DNA of 12,151 nucleotides from positions 1 through 12,151 of the forward strand of contig CAAGNU010000264.1 in assembly GCA_900771365.1 (NCBI GenBank), written 5' to 3'. This document shows, piece after piece, positions 5,805 through 12,097 of this stretch. Position 1 is the first letter of the stretch. Every line of letters starts with the position of its first letter. The notes beneath the pieces are model-generated. The model was not told where the DNA came from. It did no database searches and was given only the letters and a program-made list of their open reading frames with translations. Position numbers and translations under genes: made by a program. This stretch comes from Bacteroidales bacterium (GTDB taxonomy: Bacteria; Bacteroidota; Bacteroidia; Bacteroidales; P3).

Positions 5805-8800
5805 ATGAAAAAGTTATTCCTTCCCCTATTCCTGTTGCTCTGCATCAACCTCCATGCACAAGAGCTGCACGGCTATCGTTTCGAATCAGGTGAGTCCGCA
5901 GCAGAATGGATTACCTTGACAAACTACGAGACCGTCGATTCCTTCTCAACACCCATCTTCGACTTGGGGTTCGAATTCTACTTCTTCGGCAACTCCTACC
6001 GTCGCATATCCATCAATAAGCAGGGCGCCATCCGTTTCGACAACATCTACGAGACGCGCCACTCGAGCCCTATCCAGCCTTTCGGCTCCGCCGCCTTTAT
6101 GAAGGCGCCCCCATTCATCCTCCCTTTCGGCATCAGCCTCATTGAGACTTCTAACAGCTATGTCCACTACAAAGTGATTGGCTCGGAAGGGGACAGGACG
6201 CTCGTATGCGAATTTTTCCTCTCTTCCTACCGCAACGGGAGTTCCTCGTCTTCCGACTGCAAATTCCAAGTCCACCTCCGCGAGTCTAACGGAAGCATTA
6301 CGATGGTTTACCAATCCGACCTCTCCACAGCTCGTTATGCCCAGATAGGCATGGCCCTCGACCTCCAGCACCAAATCGTCGTTGATGTCCAACACGAAAC
6401 AATCTTGTCCAACGGAGATGTCTGGAGCACTCTTTGGCCCGGACAGAACCACTACTACCGCTTCACGCCCACCAGCCAGCCCACCTGTGCCAGACCCAAC
6501 AACCTATACGTCCGCCACCTCACGCCCACCTCAGCCGAAATATTCTGGAAGACACACCCCTCAGACTACTACTACCAACTCCAGCTACAAGACACGCTGG
6601 GAACAACCCTCTTCTCAACAACCACAACAGATTCCGTGGTCGTCCTCCAGAACCTCATACCCGAAACAAAGTACACCGTCCTCATCACCACAACCTGCCT
6701 CAACCGCAACACCAGCATCCCCGCCTCCACCCAATTCACCACCCCCTGCCTGCGGCAAGAGCACAACCAAATAGAATACCAAAACCTCTACAGCCCCAAT
6801 GTGGAATGTTGGGTAGGCAGCGCAAGCGAACCCTCCCGCGCCCAAGAAGTCGTAAACTTAGGCCCATACAACAGAAACTCACGCCACACCGTCTGCACCG
6901 AGCAAAACGTAGTCGACTCATACACCAACAACCAGCTTCGAATCGTGCCCACAGACTGCTGCTACTCCGTCCGTCTCGGTAACGACAACTGCGGGGAGCA
7001 AGAAGAAATCATCTACACCATCCCTGTCGACACCTTGGACTACAACATCCTCGTCCTCCGATACGCCATCGTGGAAGAAGACCCCAACCACAGTTCTGAT
7101 GCCCAACCCCGCTTCGAGATTACCATCTCCGATAGCCTCGGACAAGAAATCAGCCCCTGCTACTACAGAGACTTCGTTGCTGGTGCTGGCGACCTCTTCT
7201 CGGGATGGAACCACACACATTCCGACGGCCACAACATCGTCTGGCGGAATTGGGATGCCGTAGGACTAGACCTCACCCCGCTACACGGTCAGACTATCAA
7301 GGTGAGGATGAACAATCGCGACTGCACAGGCGGCATGCATTTCGGCTACGGCTATTTCGCCCTCGCCACCTACAACAAATATCTCACCAGCAACAATTGC
7401 GACGGTATCGACTCCGCCACCTTCACAGCCCCACTGGGCTTCCGCTATCGCTGGTACCCCGACGAGGACTCCAGCCTCACACTCTCCACATCCAGGATGC
7501 TTATCGTCCACCAACCCGGCACCTATCGCTGCACTCTAAGCTTCGGAGCCGACAATTCAATCTGCAGCTTCACCCTCTCCACCTACTTCGGACCCAAATA
7601 CCCCGTAGCACAGTTCAGCATCGAACGGCAGGACCCCTGCGGCAGAAGAGTCCGCTTCATCAACCAAAGCGTCATCTCGCGCAATGCCTCCCACACCGAC
7701 CTCACCTCCTATCCCTGCGAAAGCTATCTCTGGCGTTTCGATGATGGCACCACCTCGACCCAGATAAACCCCGTCCACTACTTCGACGAAGGCGACCACA
7801 CCGTCACCCTCATCGCCATGCTCGCTAATGGGGATTGCATCGATTCCGTGCAGCATACTTTTCACGTGGAGAAGACCGAATACATTATCTACGACACCAT
7901 CTGCCACGGCCAAGGCTACCAGTTCTACGACAGATGGCTTACCGAAAGCGGCACCTACACCATCGAGGACAACTGCCAGCGCCACACGCTCCACCTCCAC
8001 ACCTACTACCTACATTCGGAGGACGTATTCGACACCATCTGCCACGGCGAAAGCCTCAGCTGGAAAGGCCTCGTCTGCGACACTGCGGGCGCCTACACCA
8101 TCGTCACCCCTGCCGGCAACAACAGCTGCGACTCAGCCTGCACCCTCAACCTCACCGTCCTCGACAAACCCCATATCAGCTACGAAATCTATCACACCTG
8201 CGTGGGCGAAGCCTACTACTACATGCACCTCCCCGACACCTTCGCCTACAGCTGGACCTCCGACCCCGCCGACGCACCCGAGCCCTATTTCAGCCAGGAC
8301 AGCCTCGGCAACCGCATCCTCTGCATCAAGCCGCACATCCAGTCCACCTACTTCCTCCGCTATGAGACCCTCGACAGCTTTCACTGCTCCAACACCGACA
8401 CCCTCCTCCTCCCACCCGTGCAAGACATCGCTGCCCGCATGAGAGTCACACCCCCCTACATCTCCAACAGCTGCCAAGAGCTGACCGCCGAAGACTTCAG
8501 CATCAACGCCGACGGGAGATTCTGGCTCGTCGACGAAGTTCTACAAGCCGACGAAAGCCCCGTGCTGCACATTGACCTCCCCGCCATGCCCGACAGCATC
8601 CTCCTGACACTGATAGCCTACAACAACTCATGCCAAGACACCACCTCCGAGACCATCCCCGTCAAGCGGCACAGCCTCTTCATACCCAACATCTTCACCC
8701 CTGCGCAGCATGACAACAACCGCTTCCAGCCCATCGGCTTCGGCATCACCGAATACGAAATATGGATCTTCGACCGCCGAGGCAGCCTCATCTTCCATTC

Positions 8801-8939
8801 TGCAGACATCAACGAACCCTGGGACGGCACCTACAACGGCACACCCTGCAAGCAGGAAGCCTACACCTACCGCATCCAATACCGCACCGCTGAGGGAGAC
8901 ATACTCTCCCACAACGGCACCATCACCCTCGTCCGATAG
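5805..8939 (+). CDS. Secreted T9SS type B cargo protein with FN3 and PKD-like domains
   Basis: The 1044-residue product starts with a Sec signal peptide (MKKLFLPLFLLLCINLHAQ, cleavage probably after residue 19). Residues about 20-220 form a beta-rich region of a kind common at the N-terminus of Bacteroidetes surface proteins. A fibronectin type III domain spans about 228-314. A PKD-like domain spans about 603-690, with LWRFDDGTTS at 642-651 and the following HYFDEGDHTVTL. Two shorter repeats, each opening with DTICHG at 697 and 743, follow. The last 88 residues (about 957-1044) match the gliding-motility-associated type B sorting domain: LFIPNIFTPA at 958-967, YEIWIFDRRG at 984-993 and PWDGTYNG near 1005. 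The protein should cross the outer membrane by T9SS and be released or bound at the surface. No catalytic motif is evident; adhesion is inferred. Many cysteines suggest disulfides. ATG 5805 is fixed by the signal peptide. Confidence 0.92.
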   Translation: MKKLFLPLFLLLCINLHAQELHGYRFESGESAAEWITLTNYETVDSFSTPIFDLGFEFYFFGNSYRRISINKQGAIRFDNIYETRHSSPIQPFGSAAFMKAPPFILPFGISLIETSNSYVHYKVIGSEGDRTLVCEFFLSSYRNGSSSSSDCKFQVHLRESNGSITMVYQSDLSTARYAQIGMALDLQHQIVVDVQHETILSNGDVWSTLWPGQNHYYRFTPTSQPTCARPNNLYVRHLTPTSAEIFWKTHPSDYYYQLQLQDTLGTTLFSTTTTDSVVVLQNLIPETKYTVLITTTCLNRNTSIPASTQFTTPCLRQEHNQIEYQNLYSPNVECWVGSASEPSRAQEVVNLGPYNRNSRHTVCTEQNVVDSYTNNQLRIVPTDCCYSVRLGNDNCGEQEEIIYTIPVDTLDYNILVLRYAIVEEDPNHSSDAQPRFEITISDSLGQEISPCYYRDFVAGAGDLFSGWNHTHSDGHNIVWRNWDAVGLDLTPLHGQTIKVRMNNRDCTGGMHFGYGYFALATYNKYLTSNNCDGIDSATFTAPLGFRYRWYPDEDSSLTLSTSRMLIVHQPGTYRCTLSFGADNSICSFTLSTYFGPKYPVAQFSIERQDPCGRRVRFINQSVISRNASHTDLTSYPCESYLWRFDDGTTSTQINPVHYFDEGDHTVTLIAMLANGDCIDSVQHTFHVEKTEYIIYDTICHGQGYQFYDRWLTESGTYTIEDNCQRHTLHLHTYYLHSEDVFDTICHGESLSWKGLVCDTAGAYTIVTPAGNNSCDSACTLNLTVLDKPHISYEIYHTCVGEAYYYMHLPDTFAYSWTSDPADAPEPYFSQDSLGNRILCIKPHIQSTYFLRYETLDSFHCSNTDTLLLPPVQDIAARMRVTPPYISNSCQELTAEDFSINADGRFWLVDEVLQADESPVLHIDLPAMPDSILLTLIAYNNSCQDTTSETIPVKRHSLFIPNIFTPAQHDNNRFQPIGFGITEYEIWIFDRRGSLIFHSADINEPWDGTYNGTPCKQEAYTYRIQYRTAEGDILSHNGTITLVR

Positions 8940-8972
8940 CCACACCCTTAAGCAAATATTTCAATCCCTTCA

Positions 8973-9015
8973 CGGCCGCTCATACGCTCATCCGGCCGGC
9001 AAGTTCTAATTAGAA
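8973..9015. other. Dyads between the convergent cargo and TonB-like genes
   Basis: GGCCG at 8974-8978 can pair with CGGCC at 8993-8997, and TTCTAATTAGAA at 9004-9015 is a perfect 12-bp palindrome. They sit between a plus-strand gene ending at 8939 and a minus-strand gene ending at 9104, where a shared terminator would be expected. Neither has a clear U tract, so their role is open. The remaining spacer, about 9016-9103, is nearly free of G on the plus strand and rich in ATC and CAC triplets. Confidence 0.35.
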
Positions 9016-9103
9016 ATCATCCATTCCATCCACGCTATCCCTCTATCACACCTATCCCACACTATCACATCTCCCACGCTACCACATCCAATCGCTTATA
9101 TCC

Positions 9104-9952
9104 CTATTCCGCCTCATTCTCCAAGCTGAACTGGACAGGCAGGTTGAACTGAGCGGGCACAGATTCGCCCTGCCGCATGCCTGCCTTCCACTTAGGCATG
9201 GCCTCCACCACGCGCACAGCCTCCTGCCCGCAGCCTCCGCCTATATCGCGGAGAATCCTGACATGACTCACCCTGCCATCCTTCTCAATCACAAAGGTAA
9301 CAAACACCTTGCCCGTAATATGCTGCTCGCGAGCCTTCTGCGGATAACGGATGTTCCGCTGAAGATAGGCAATCAATGACTCCTGCCCCCCAGGAAATTC
9401 GGGCTCAATATCTAATGGAATATACGGCTCCCCTATGATTTCACCTTCAACCTCGCCCACTTTAAAATCTGTTTCATTCTTAACACCTTGGCAATCATTC
9501 CCACCATCCTTCCGAGAATCTTCCACGACCAACTCACCCGTAACACACGGAGGTGCGATAATGGCCTCGTCCGAATTCTCGCCCGCAGCTGCGGGCCGAC
9601 GCACCAAGCCCTCTGTCGCCACTGTGTCGGGAGGCAGGGCCGAAGTGTCCCCAGCCTTAATCACAACCGTGTCGGCCTCGATGGCTGCCGGCTCAGGGCT
9701 CCCAGCCGAGCCGCAGGCTGTGAGCGAAGCCAGACTCACCGCTATGCCCGCCACCGTAGCCGCCTTGCCCGAGAGGATGCGCTGTTGCAGCTGCTGGGTA
9801 AGGTGGCGCAGCTCCGCCTCGCAATACGGGCAGGTGCCGCGACAAGGCCCCTCATAGGTGCACTCGCGCTCATGATAGGGAATCTCGTTCTCGGCAGCTA
9901 TCGATCGCCGAATCTCTTTCAATTGGGAACAGATACGCTTTCCTGGCTTCAT
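9104..9952 (-). CDS. TonB C-terminal-domain protein with N-terminal Cys module
   Basis: From the ATG at 9952 the product has 282 residues. Residues 1-60 are soluble and contain C31-x5-C37-x3-C41-x2-C44, a probable zinc-binding knuckle of a kind found on TonB-like proteins of Bacteroidales. One hydrophobic segment (about 63-80) would anchor it in the inner membrane with the Cys module in the cytosol. A low-complexity acidic linker follows (about 81-175). The C-terminal domain (about 187-282) has the TonB features: EPEFPGG, a helix leading to IRYPQKARE, GKVFVTFVIEKDG, and the closing strand FNLPVQFSLE. I infer a periplasm-spanning partner for TonB-dependent receptors, though no ExbB, ExbD or receptor gene is present. 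The frame extends to 10018, but that would run upstream of the -7 box at 9974-9981, so 9952 is preferred. LTAC at 77-80 resembles a lipobox but is too far in to be a signal. Confidence 0.87.
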   Translation of the reverse strand: MKPGKRICSQLKEIRRSIAAENEIPYHERECTYEGPCRGTCPYCEAELRHLTQQLQQRILSGKAATVAGIAVSLASLTACGSAGSPEPAAIEADTVVIKAGDTSALPPDTVATEGLVRRPAAAGENSDEAIIAPPCVTGELVVEDSRKDGGNDCQGVKNETDFKVGEVEGEIIGEPYIPLDIEPEFPGGQESLIAYLQRNIRYPQKAREQHITGKVFVTFVIEKDGRVSHVRILRDIGGGCGQEAVRVVEAMPKWKAGMRQGESVPAQFNLPVQFSLENEAE

Positions 9953-9973
9953 AGTAACGTCATTTTTGCGGTG

Positions 9974-9981
9974 CAAAGATA
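9974..9981 (-). promoter_or_regulatory. -7 box (TATCTTTG) of the TonB-like gene
   Basis: On the minus strand the sequence reads GTGTATCTTTGCACC, a full match to TAnnTTTG. Transcription would begin near 9968, leaving a leader of about 16 nt before the ATG at 9952. The -33 region lacks a clean TTTG at the right distance, so the match is partial. The box supports the shorter start of the gene. Confidence 0.55.
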
Positions 9982-10298
9982 CACCTTTTTTCTCAATTGT
10001 GTGATTTTTCTTATCCATTTTTGCAAAAAATTATTTCATCGTCTTCAAAAACAAAGCCTTGCCATACATCCAGAAATCGCCTCGTAGCGACATCTCGGCC
10101 AACATTTCTCACCACTCCCACTATATTAGTACCCAAAATGCCCATTATTTTACATCCCCCCACAAAAAAACGTTTTTCTCTCCCATCCCACAGCAGGGAA
10201 GCGAGGAGCGATTTTAACACAAACCTTAACACAATGTTAATATTTTCGCATGGTTTTTGTCCCCCAAAACAGCCTTTTTCCGTCATTTTTGCCCCAAA

Positions 10299-10342
10299 GT
10301 AGCTCCGCCCTACCTTCGCCGTAGCTCCGCTCCACCTTCGCT
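10299..10342 (+). repeat. 22-bp tandem repeat, two copies
   Basis: Two adjacent 22-bp units, at 10299-10320 and 10321-10342, both begin GTAGCTCCGC and contain ACCTTCGC; they agree at 19 of 22 positions. The second unit also holds CTCCG, which can pair with CGGAG at 10343-10347 just beyond it. The GC-rich block stands out from AT-rich DNA on both sides. Confidence 0.8.
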
Positions 10343-10346
10343 CGGA

Positions 10347-10397
10347 GGGCGAACTATGGGCGAACTCCCAGAACAGCCTCTCCCCAGCATGGGCGAA
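10347..10397 (+). repeat. GGGCGAA motif, three copies
   Basis: GGGCGAA occurs at 10347, 10358 and 10391, that is with spacings of 11 and 33 bp. The first two copies extend to GGGCGAAC. They directly follow the 22-bp tandem repeat and may be part of the same repeat element. Chance is possible for a 7-mer, but the 11-bp phase is notable. Confidence 0.5.
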
Positions 10398-10484
10398 ACT
10401 GAAACGAAACTGCCCAAATTTTAACATTTGCTCCTCAAGCCGCAAACCTTTTGGGGGAGAATAGCTATAGGAAACTATTTCGCG

Positions 10485-10599
10485 TAATGCGAATTAATTT
10501 AAGATATATCCTATTGTTCCACACTGATTTATGGAATAATTCGCAATAAATTCATGGTAATTCGTATTGCATGAAGCGTTTGAAAGATAATCTGCATTT
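10485..10599. promoter_or_regulatory. Cluster of TAAT-N4-ATT motifs, candidate operators
   Basis: Four related 12-mers precede the flavoprotein promoter: TAATTCGCATTA on the minus strand at 10485-10496, TAATTCGCAATA at 10537-10548, TAATTCGTATTG at 10558-10569, and a weaker TAATCTGCATTT at 10588-10599. The second and third are 21 bp apart, two helical turns, and the fourth is 30 bp further and ends 16 bp before the TTG of the -33 element. The first also forms TTCGC/GCGAA (10479-10483 with 10489-10493), and GCAATA 10543-10548 pairs with TATTGC 10565-10570. This arrangement suggests binding sites for a dimeric regulator of the downstream redox genes. Confidence 0.45.
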
Positions 10600-10614
10600 C
10601 CTTGAAATTTTTTC

Positions 10615-10644
10615 TTGCTATGTAAGAATTTTTGTGTATCTTTG
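10615..10644 (+). promoter_or_regulatory. Promoter of the flavoprotein-nitroreductase operon
   Basis: TTG at 10615-10617, a 19-bp spacer and TATCTTTG at 10637-10644 fit the Bacteroidetes consensus well. The surrounding GTGTATCTTTGCA is the same as at the minus-strand TonB promoter near 9980. Transcription should start near 10651, leaving a leader of about 82 nt before the GTG at 10733. Confidence 0.75.
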
Positions 10645-10672
10645 CAAAACAGAACAACAACAAAAGGCTTAT

Positions 10673-10711
10673 ATGAAGAAATTGTTTCTCACCACACTAA
10701 CCCATTTCTAA
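10673..10711 (+). CDS. 12-codon upstream ORF (MKKLFLTTLTHF)
   Basis: Inside the predicted leader, ATG 10673 opens a 12-residue ORF that ends in TAA at 10709-10711, 21 nt before the GTG of the flavoprotein. The peptide looks like the first half of a signal sequence (Lys-Lys then hydrophobic), so it may be the stub of a lost exported protein or a regulatory leader peptide. The Shine-Dalgarno of the next gene begins just after its stop, so ribosomes ending here could re-initiate. Confidence 0.3.
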   Translation: MKKLFLTTLTHF

Positions 10712-10716
10712 ACTTC

Positions 10717-10728
10717 AAAAGGAGGAGG
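10717..10728 (+). promoter_or_regulatory. Strong Shine-Dalgarno of the flavoprotein gene
   Basis: AAAAGGAGGAGG lies just upstream of the GTG at 10733, with 7 nt between the first GGAGG and the start. The AAAGGAGG part is complementary to the usual 16S rRNA 3' end. Most genes of this phylum, and the other long genes in this window, lack such a site. It decides the GTG start. Confidence 0.75.
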
Positions 10729-10732
10729 AAAA

Positions 10733-11266
10733 GTGAATATTCTCATTCTCATAGGCAGCCCTCGCCAAGAAGGGAACACACAGCTGCTGGCCGAGGCCTT
10801 TGCCCGCGGTGCCGAGACGCATCACCACGTCACCACGCTATCGGTCCGCGACCTCAATGTCGGCCCCTGCACAGGCTGCAACGCCTGCTTTGCCAGCGAG
10901 GGGAATGCCTGCATCCAGAACGATGATATGGCACGGGTCTATGCCCAGATGGCTCAGGCCGATATGCTCGTGATTGCCTCGCCAGTCTATTTCTACGGCA
11001 TCAGCGCTCAGCTGAAAGCCGTCATCGACCGACTGCACAACCCGCTACGCAACACGTTCCATATCAAAAAGATGGCACTGCTTCTCGTGGGCGGGGCAAG
11101 CCTGCCCGAGCTGTTCGACAGCATCACTACCCAGTACGAGCTGGCACTCCGCTTCTTCAACCTTGAGGACGGGGGCCGCGTGCTGGTGCGAGGCGTGAGG
11201 GAATGCGGCGACATACGCCAGACTCCCGCCTTGGAGGAGGCCTATACACTGGGCGAGCGGCAATAA
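10733..11266 (+). CDS. Flavodoxin-fold iron-sulfur flavoprotein (Isf-like NAD(P)H-dependent FMN reductase)
   Basis: The 177-residue protein has the FMN phosphate loop of the NADPH-dependent FMN reductase family, GSPRQEGNT at 8-16, and the conserved ASPVYFYGISAQLKAVIDR at 82-100. Between them sits a compact cluster motif C46-x2-C49-x2-C52-x7-C60 followed by DDM. This C-x2-C-x2-C-x4-7-C pattern is known from the archaeal iron-sulfur flavoprotein Isf, where it binds [4Fe-4S] next to FMN. A cytosolic electron-transfer or reductase role, perhaps in oxidative stress or quinone reduction, is therefore likely; the electron donor and acceptor are not shown. The start is GTG, fixed by the strong Shine-Dalgarno and because the first beta strand (NILILIGSP) begins at once. 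An 88-nt spacer without a promoter box separates it from the nitroreductase, so the two probably share a transcript. No signal peptide or membrane segment is seen. Confidence 0.88.
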   Translation: MNILILIGSPRQEGNTQLLAEAFARGAETHHHVTTLSVRDLNVGPCTGCNACFASEGNACIQNDDMARVYAQMAQADMLVIASPVYFYGISAQLKAVIDRLHNPLRNTFHIKKMALLLVGGASLPELFDSITTQYELALRFFNLEDGGRVLVRGVRECGDIRQTPALEEAYTLGERQ

Positions 11267-11287
11267 GCCTCTGCACAGGGCAGCCCA

Positions 11288-11318
11288 GGCCGCACCAGCA
11301 CGCTATATGGCCGCACCA
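11288..11318 (+). repeat. 10-bp direct repeat (GGCCGCACCA) in the operon spacer
   Basis: GGCCGCACCA occurs at 11288-11297 and again at 11309-11318, 21 bp apart, in the spacer between the flavoprotein and nitroreductase genes. It is exact. With just two copies, function is unknown; a binding site or a replication slip are both possible. Confidence 0.5.
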
Positions 11319-11354
11319 TAGACACAGAGTTGAACCTATAATAATTACGATAAT

Positions 11355-11975
11355 ATGAAGAAAATCATCTATCTACTGCTCCTCGTGAGCCTCGCCGCAT
11401 GCTCCTGCCCCAACACAGAGCAACAACCCAATTCCGAGCTCGCCGCCTCGTTCGACAGCCTCGCTATGTCGCGCAGAAGCATCCGCCAGTTCGCGCCCGC
11501 CAGCATCAGCCGCGACACGCTCGACCGCCTCATCCGCCACGGCATCAACGCCCCCAACGGCCGCAATCTTCAGGCCTACGAACTCCGCGTGGTGGATGAT
11601 GCCGCGCTCCTCGCCCAGATATCGGATGCCGTGAAGCACGACAACCCCGAGGAGGCAAAGTCCGAAGGCAGCATCTTCTTCGACGCCCAGTGCGTGATTT
11701 TCATCGCTAACGACACCTCATACGATATGTCGCAGGTCGATTGCGGACTCTTGGGCGAGAACGTCATCCTCTCGGCTTGGTCGCTCGGCATAGGCTCATG
11801 CTGCATGGCCCACCCCGTCCGCCTCATGAAGACGAGTCCCTCATGCGCCCCCTGCCTCGAACGCCTCGGATTCAGCCAGGGCTACAACCTGCTCTACTGC
11901 ATCGCCCTCGACTACCCGCAGGAGCAGCCCGAAGCCCGTCCCCGCAAGAACGACATGGCTAGCTATGTTGATTAA
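11355..11975 (+). CDS. Lipid-anchored nitroreductase-family protein
   Basis: The 206-residue product opens with a clear lipoprotein signal: MKKIIYLLLLVSLAAC, with LAAC at 13-16 and Cys16 as lipidation site. The mature part is a nitroreductase-family flavoenzyme: SRRSIRQF at 39-46 (the Arg-rich FMN phosphate contact of the family), APNGRNLQAYE at 66-76, and the dimer/FMN helix around DCGLLGENVILSAWSLGIGS at 129-148. These enzymes use FMN and NAD(P)H to reduce nitro groups, quinones or flavins; NAD(P)H would be scarce outside the cytosol, so an exported member is likely fed by another electron source. Cys149, 150, 164 and 167 add a possible cluster or disulfide near the active-site side. It probably shares a transcript with the Isf-like gene upstream. 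The AT-rich leader (ATAATAATTACGATAATATG) has no Shine-Dalgarno. Length is normal for the family plus signal. Confidence 0.88.
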   Translation: MKKIIYLLLLVSLAACSCPNTEQQPNSELAASFDSLAMSRRSIRQFAPASISRDTLDRLIRHGINAPNGRNLQAYELRVVDDAALLAQISDAVKHDNPEEAKSEGSIFFDAQCVIFIANDTSYDMSQVDCGLLGENVILSAWSLGIGSCCMAHPVRLMKTSPSCAPCLERLGFSQGYNLLYCIALDYPQEQPEARPRKNDMASYVD

Positions 11976-12064
11976 CCCTCTCCTTAGGCTTCGATTGTGA
12001 AGGAATTACATCTGTAAACAGCATATAAACAAAATTATTGTTGTCCGCTAAACATGAAAAGTCG

Positions 12065-12097
12065 GTTTGAACCCATTGTCTTACAATGAATTCAAAC
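12065..12097. other. Hairpin in the right-hand spacer
   Basis: GTTTGAA at 12065-12071 pairs with TTCAAAC at 12091-12097, and CATTGT at 12074-12079 with ACAATG at 12083-12088, leaving a 2x2 internal loop and a 3-nt loop: 13 base pairs in 33 nt. On the minus strand it is followed by CGACTTTT, a short U run, so it could end a leftward transcript entering from beyond the window. It is 90 nt past the nitroreductase stop and has no U tract on the plus strand. The rest of 11976-12151 shows no convincing gene. Confidence 0.5.

Larger units (their letters stand above)
10019..10480. other. Long spacer with no convincing gene
   Basis: The minus strand is open for 144 codons (10445 down to 10011), but the conceptual product has no recognisable domain, is Arg/Gly/Phe-rich, and partly translates the tandem repeats described below; its A/T-rich and GC-rich halves differ sharply in composition. 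I find no -33/-7 pair with correct spacing ahead of it (CTACTTTG on the minus strand misses the consensus by one base). A short dyad, TTAACA 10226-10231 with TGTTAA 10235-10240, is present. The stretch looks like an interspersed intergenic repeat or decayed gene rather than an active CDS. Confidence 0.5.

Noticed and set aside
7205..8442. Several plus-strand frames of 170-200 codons inside the cargo gene
   Set aside because: They overlap the T9SS cargo protein in other frames and are dominated by Pro, Ser, Thr, Arg and His, with no domain. The cargo frame has signal peptide and sorting domain at its ends.
9953..10018. N-terminal extension of the TonB-like gene to 10018
   Set aside because: The extension runs upstream of the -7 box at 9974-9981, and the conserved Cys module begins only after the ATG at 9952.
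12031..12038. TAATTTTG on the minus strand as a promoter
   Set aside because: It fits TAnnTTTG, but no -33 element is found and it would drive antisense transcription into the nitroreductase gene.
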